Assembly (NCBI GenBank): GCA_039029395.1
Contig: JBCCGG010000084.1
Coordinates: forward strand, 1-9,930
Source of the DNA: JBCCGG01 sp039029395
GTDB lineage: Bacteria > Pseudomonadota > Alphaproteobacteria > Kiloniellales > JAKSDN01
Reading direction: 5' to 3'
Length of the DNA stretch: 9,930 bases
A model generated the notes under the pieces. That model was not told the origin of the DNA. It worked only from the letters and a program-made list of their open reading frames with translations, and ran no database searches. The translations under genes were made by a program, and so were the position numbers. This document shows positions 7,028-9,930 of the stretch, piece by piece. Within the stretch, counting starts at the first letter, position 1. Each line of letters starts with the position of its first letter.

Positions 7028-8560
7028 TCAGCTGCCGGCGTAAGGCAAGTAACCTCGCCGCTCGACCTCCGGGAAGTCGTCCCGGTGGCGCACCAGGCGC
7101 TCGCCGGCGCGGTAAGGCGGGGCGTAGTCCCAGTCGGTCCAGCGGCCGCGGGTCAGCGCGGCGTGGACCAGGGCGCGGCGGCGCTGGTTGTCGAGGATCG
7201 CTTCGGTCAAGGCCGCCGGGTCCCAGGTGGCCGCCAGGGTGCGCTCGAAGTCCTCGACCACCTCGGCCATGGCGGGCGAGGCGGCCAGGTTCTCCTCTTC
7301 CTCCGGGTCGCGCGCCAGATCGAACAGTAGAGGCGGATAGGTCGGCGAGGCGACGTACTTGTAATCGCCCTGGCGAATCATGAAGCGGGGCGCGCGAGTG
7401 CCTTCGTCCAGGTGCTCGGCCAGCACCCGATCACCTTCGCCGCCCTCGCCCAGCACGTCGGGCAAGAGGCTGGCGCCGTCGGGGCCGGAGACGATATTCT
7501 CGGCCCGCCCGCCGGCCAGCTCCACCAGGGTCGGCAGCAGGTCCAGGTGGGAGACCTTGCGGGCGACCCGTCGCGACGCCTGGCCGCCAGCCGGCGCGAT
7601 GATCAGCGGCACCCGCATGGCCCAATCGTAAAAGGTCTTTTTGAACCAAAGCCCATGCTCGCCCATCATGTCCCCGTGGTCCGAGGTGAAGACCACCGCC
7701 GTGTCCCGGGCCAGGCCAGTCTCCGCCAGGGCTTCGAGCAGGCGGCCGATCTTGCGGTCCATGTCGCTGATCATGGCGAAGTAGGCGCGCCGGGCCTTCA
7801 GCGTGTTTTCGGGCGAGATCGGGAAGCGGTCGATCGAATAGTGGGCCATGAGCTCTTGGCTGTGGGCGTCCTCGGCCGGCGCCGGCACGGCGGGCGCGGG
7901 GATCTCGGACTCCGCGTAAAGATCCCAATCCTCGCGCCGGGCGATATAGGGGTCGTGGGGCTGGGTGAAGGAGACCTTGAGGAAGAACGGCCGTTCGCGC
8001 GGACCACGGGCGATGTCATAGATCTTCTGCAGGCCCTGGGCGAAGACCTCCTCGTCATAGTCCATTTGCATGGAGCGGGCGTAGGGCCCGGCGTCGTTGA
8101 CGATATCGCAGCTGCCGACCCCCTCGCCTTCCGCCTTGGCCGGCACCAGGGAATGCTCGCCCAGGGCTTGCCAGCGGGCAGTCCAGCCCAGATCAGCCGG
8201 ATAGATGTCGGTGGTCAGGCGTTCCTCGAAGCCATGCAGCTGGTCGGCGCCCACATAGTGCAGCTTGCCCGAGATCGTCGTCTCGTAGCCGAGCAGGCGC
8301 AGATAGTGCACGAAGGTCGGAATGCTGGAAGGAAACTCCGCCCCATTGTCGTAGGCGCCGATGCGCGACGGCAGGCGCCCGGCCATCATGGCGAAGCGCG
8401 AGGGCGCGCAAAGCGGAAAGCTGCAGTAGGCGTTCTCGAACAGGGTGCCGCGCGCCGCCAGGGCGCTCAGGTGCGGGATCTTGGGGCCGCTGCCGCCATA
8501 GAGCGGTAGGGCGCGCGCGGCCATCTGGTCGCACATGAGGAACAGGATGTTGGGCGCCAT
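7028..8560 (-). CDS. betC: Choline-sulfatase-like type I sulfatase
   Basis: This 510-residue alkaline phosphatase-superfamily sulfatase probably hydrolyses choline-O-sulfate to choline and sulfate. The sulfatase signature is CAPSR (51-55), in which Cys51 should be converted to formylglycine by a maturation enzyme not in this window. Metal and active-site candidates are Asp11 (LMCDQM), Lys99/His101 (SGKLH), His201 (TQPHDPY) and Asp294-His295 (FTSDHGDMMGEHGLW). Stretches such as FENAYCSFPLCAPSRF, RIGAYDN and DQLHGFEERLTTDIYPAD match BetC from rhizobia as I remember it, and the C-terminal tail resembles the choline-sulfatase C-terminal domain. There is no signal peptide, so it is cytoplasmic, as known for BetC. 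It starts 12 bases after the Rieske stop, and its ribosome-binding site (GAGGAGAG, 8567-8574) overlaps that stop codon, indicating coupled translation. A related phosphonate- or aryl-sulfate hydrolase remains possible. Confidence 0.88.
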   Translation of the reverse strand: MAPNILFLMCDQMAARALPLYGGSGPKIPHLSALAARGTLFENAYCSFPLCAPSRFAMMAGRLPSRIGAYDNGAEFPSSIPTFVHYLRLLGYETTISGKLHYVGADQLHGFEERLTTDIYPADLGWTARWQALGEHSLVPAKAEGEGVGSCDIVNDAGPYARSMQMDYDEEVFAQGLQKIYDIARGPRERPFFLKVSFTQPHDPYIARREDWDLYAESEIPAPAVPAPAEDAHSQELMAHYSIDRFPISPENTLKARRAYFAMISDMDRKIGRLLEALAETGLARDTAVVFTSDHGDMMGEHGLWFKKTFYDWAMRVPLIIAPAGGQASRRVARKVSHLDLLPTLVELAGGRAENIVSGPDGASLLPDVLGEGGEGDRVLAEHLDEGTRAPRFMIRQGDYKYVASPTYPPLLFDLARDPEEEENLAASPAMAEVVEDFERTLAATWDPAALTEAILDNQRRRALVHAALTRGRWTDWDYAPPYRAGERLVRHRDDFPEVERRGYLPYAGS

Positions 8561-8572
8561 CGAAAGCTCTCC

Positions 8573-9667
8573 TCAAGCCAGGGCCTGGAGCACGCGCCGC
8601 TGAAAGGCGCGCACGTTGCCGTCGAAATCGGGGACCAGATGGCCGCCGTCGAAGGGGTTGCGCACGAAGGTCGCCTGCAGGCGCTCGACCACCTCGACGT
8701 CCTCGGCGTTGAACTCCCGGAAGCGCGCGACCGCGGCCTGGCGGACCGGCGCCAGCGCCGGGTCCTTAGCCGCCGCGCCCAGGAAGAAAACCTCGACCCG
8801 CTCGCGCGAGTGGCCGCTTGCCAAGGGCTCGACGATGATGATCCGCAGGTTGTCGGCGAAGATCGTCACCAGCAGGTTGGGAAATAGGCTGAGCGCCTCG
8901 GTGTAGCGGCGCTCCGCTTCGCTGAGGCCCGGAAAGGTCGGCAGGCGGCCGACGGCCTCGTCCTCGGGATCGTAGCTGGCAATCGCCTGGCCGACCAGCA
9001 GCCGGCCGTCGTCGATCGCTTGGTAATCCTCCATGGGCGCATAGCTGTTGAGCCCCTGGTGGACTGCCGGCAGATGGTAATAGTCGACGAAGTTCTCGAC
9101 GATCAGCTTCCAGTTGGCGCGCACCTCGTAGACCAGGCTCTCGCCGGGCGCCAGCAGGGAAAGATCGTAGGCCGCCCAGCGCGCTTCCAAGGGCTTGATG
9201 AAGTCGGTGAAGGGCGGGGCGTCGCCGGAAAGATTGACGAAGACCAGACCGTGCCATTGGGCCGCGCGCACCGCGTCGAGCGCGATAGCCTCGCAAGGGC
9301 GCTCCACGTGGGGCGTCGCCACCAAGCGGCCGTCGAGGGCGTAGCTCCAGCGATGATAGGGGCAAACCAGCAGGCGCTGCGCGTTGCCGGCTTCCAGCGC
9401 CAGAGGGTGGCCCCGGTGGCGGCAAACGTTGTGGAACACCCGGACCTCGCCGTCCCGGTCGCGCAGCAGCAGGAGTGCCTGGCCCAGCACCTCGAGCGGG
9501 CGCAGGTCGCCGGGCGCGGCCACGTCGCTGGCAAGCCCGATGCAGATCCAGGTCTTGGCGAAAAGCCGCGCGCGCTCCAGCGCGAAGACCGCTTCGTCGC
9601 CATAGGCCTGAGCCGGCAGGCCGCGCCCCTCGCTCGAAAGCGCCTCGTCGATCCAGGCCGCAGTCAT
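8573..9667 (-). CDS. Rieske non-heme iron oxygenase, alpha subunit (betaine/carnitine/choline oxygenase-like)
   Basis: This 364-residue enzyme has an N-terminal Rieske [2Fe-2S] domain and a C-terminal catalytic iron domain. Cluster ligands are Cys82 and His84 (NVCRHRGHP) and Cys102 and His105 (VCPYHRWSYALDG). The mononuclear iron site is NFVDYYHLPAVH, with bridging Asp195 and ligands His198 and His203; Asp323 (NAEDVEVVERLQ) is the likely third ligand. Size and motifs suit the group of carnitine monooxygenase CntA, glycine betaine demethylase GbcA, stachydrine demethylase and choline monooxygenase. The choline-sulfatase gene translated with it favours a quaternary-ammonium substrate, which is inference. 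These enzymes need a ferredoxin/reductase partner, and none is visible here. The ATG at 9667 has AGGGGAG 6 bases upstream. It is the first gene of a two-gene operon. Confidence 0.92.
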   Translation of the reverse strand: MTAAWIDEALSSEGRGLPAQAYGDEAVFALERARLFAKTWICIGLASDVAAPGDLRPLEVLGQALLLLRDRDGEVRVFHNVCRHRGHPLALEAGNAQRLLVCPYHRWSYALDGRLVATPHVERPCEAIALDAVRAAQWHGLVFVNLSGDAPPFTDFIKPLEARWAAYDLSLLAPGESLVYEVRANWKLIVENFVDYYHLPAVHQGLNSYAPMEDYQAIDDGRLLVGQAIASYDPEDEAVGRLPTFPGLSEAERRYTEALSLFPNLLVTIFADNLRIIIVEPLASGHSRERVEVFFLGAAAKDPALAPVRQAAVARFREFNAEDVEVVERLQATFVRNPFDGGHLVPDFDGNVRAFQRRVLQALA

Positions 9668-9702
9668 CGGCAGCTCCCCTCAAAGCCTGTTCCGATGACG
9701 AG

Positions 9703-9730
9703 ACTAGAGGCCCGCGCCACCCGGCTTCAA
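9703..9730 (-). promoter_or_regulatory. Candidate sigma-70 promoter of the Rieske/sulfatase operon
   Basis: Read on the minus strand, TTGAAG (9730-9725) and TCTAGT (9708-9703) are separated by 16 bases. Each matches its consensus at 4 of 6 positions. They would start transcription about 30 bases before the Rieske ATG. The match is modest, and GC-rich alphaproteobacterial promoters are hard to call by eye. Confidence 0.3.
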
Positions 9731-9733
9731 GAG

Positions 9734-9744
9734 TTGTGACACAA
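9734..9744. promoter_or_regulatory. Candidate operator palindrome upstream of the Rieske operon
   Basis: TTGTGACACAA is a perfect inverted repeat (TTGTG/CACAA around one base). It fits the general TNGTNNNACNA form reported for operators of FadR-subfamily GntR regulators. It lies 4 bases upstream of the candidate -35 box. No GntR gene is in the window, and a single 11-base palindrome can arise by chance. Confidence 0.3.
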
Positions 9745-9756
9745 GGCTGGGGATTG

Positions 9757-9812
9757 AACCAACCAGTGTCGACACAGAGGTCACCGAGGAGCCACAGAGA
9801 TCGCCGAGGGGA
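9757..9812 (+). repeat. Direct repeat, copy 2 (CACAGAG-type, about two 20-base units)
   Basis: The first 26 bases (9757-9782) are identical to 6868-6893, and the GTGTCGACAC palindrome is at 9766-9775. The tract then shows two successive 20-base units at 9773-9792 and 9793-9812, alike at 16 of 20 positions, each made of a CACAGAG and a CNCCGAG-type heptamer 9 bases apart. Unlike copy 1 there is no opposing arm, so it cannot form the long hairpin. It separates the Rieske promoter region from a broken histidine kinase gene. Confidence 0.85.
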
Positions 9813-9827
9813 TTGGAGTCTGGGCGA

Positions 9828-9930
9828 TGCTCCGAGCATGTGAGCAAGTCGCTGGCACAGCGCGAGGCCGAGGCCGGTCCCGCCGTGTTTGCGCGTGAGC
9901 GATCCGTCAACCTGAGAGAACGGTTGGAAG
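9828..9930 (-). pseudogene. Histidine kinase fragment (ATP-lid and G2 box), C-terminus lost at the repeat
   Basis: Read on the minus strand from the right edge, 34 codons encode FQPFSQVDGSLTRKHGGTGL followed by GLALCQRLAHMLGA. This is the HATPase_c region of a hybrid-type sensor kinase: the F-box-like FQPFSQVDGS, the lid, and the GGTGLGLAL G2 box that binds ATP. In intact kinases the next 15-20 residues run to a Gly-Ser-Thr-Phe block and the end of the domain. Here the homology stops about 15 bases before the CACAGAG repeat. The same frame then runs without a stop through the repeat and across the Rieske gene in a different frame, to about 8766, giving non-family sequence. I read this as a kinase whose 3' end was cut off by a rearrangement. 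A kinase with an unusual C-terminus, or one whose ending is shifted in frame, cannot be excluded. Confidence 0.7.

Noticed and set aside
7412..8509. A 365-codon plus-strand open frame over the sulfatase
   Set aside because: The minus strand carries an unambiguous sulfatase with all motifs, and this frame has no ribosome-binding site or motif of its own.
8766..9839. A 357-codon minus-strand frame over the Rieske gene beginning MLGASPRL
   Set aside because: Most of it is an out-of-frame reading of the Rieske gene. Only the part beyond 9828 has meaning, as the kinase fragment reported separately.
9704..9910. A 68-codon minus-strand frame at the right edge
   Set aside because: It overlaps the kinase fragment in another frame and reads through the repeat; it has no family features.

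Overview
The window reads as chromosomal DNA of a high-GC alphaproteobacterium. The best evidence is the C-terminal part of a primary sigma factor (RpoD) at the left edge, whose residues follow the alphaproteobacterial version closely. A Rhodospirillales-like host is my inference. Genes are dense and gaps are short. No rRNA, tRNA, CRISPR array or transposase gene is visible.

Layout. Bases 1-734 hold the end of rpoD, followed by a small SGNH/GDSL-type hydrolase (753-1394). Next, on the minus strand, is a tight three-gene unit read from right to left: an amidase-signature enzyme (4120-5553), a proline racemase-superfamily enzyme (3068-4102) and a GMC flavoprotein resembling choline dehydrogenase (1404-3059). 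Gaps inside this unit are 17 and 8 bases. Divergent from the amidase, across an 83-base gap, lies a plus-strand gene for a protein made of three fused RidA/YjgF domains (5637-6869). A second minus-strand unit follows: a Rieske-type oxygenase alpha subunit (8573-9667) and a choline-sulfatase-like enzyme (7028-8560). The right edge carries a broken piece of a histidine kinase.

How the genes may work together. The content points to catabolism of quaternary-ammonium and proline-type compatible solutes. A choline-O-sulfate hydrolase would release choline. A choline-dehydrogenase-like GMC enzyme could oxidise an alcohol such as choline. A Rieske oxygenase of the betaine/carnitine-demethylase size could attack a methylammonium group. 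The proline racemase-type enzyme would handle a hydroxyproline-like amino acid, and the amidase could free an amino acid or ammonia from an amide. This is inference from family and neighbourhood; no substrate can be read from the sequence.

The most unusual non-gene signal is a family of CACAGAG-rich repeats. One copy forms a long imperfect inverted repeat between the convergent RidA and sulfatase genes. A second, same-orientation copy shares 26 identical bases with it and lies just upstream of the Rieske operon, abutting the truncated histidine kinase. The sulfatase/Rieske module is therefore bracketed by direct repeats and sits beside a broken gene, which suggests it was inserted or rearranged here.
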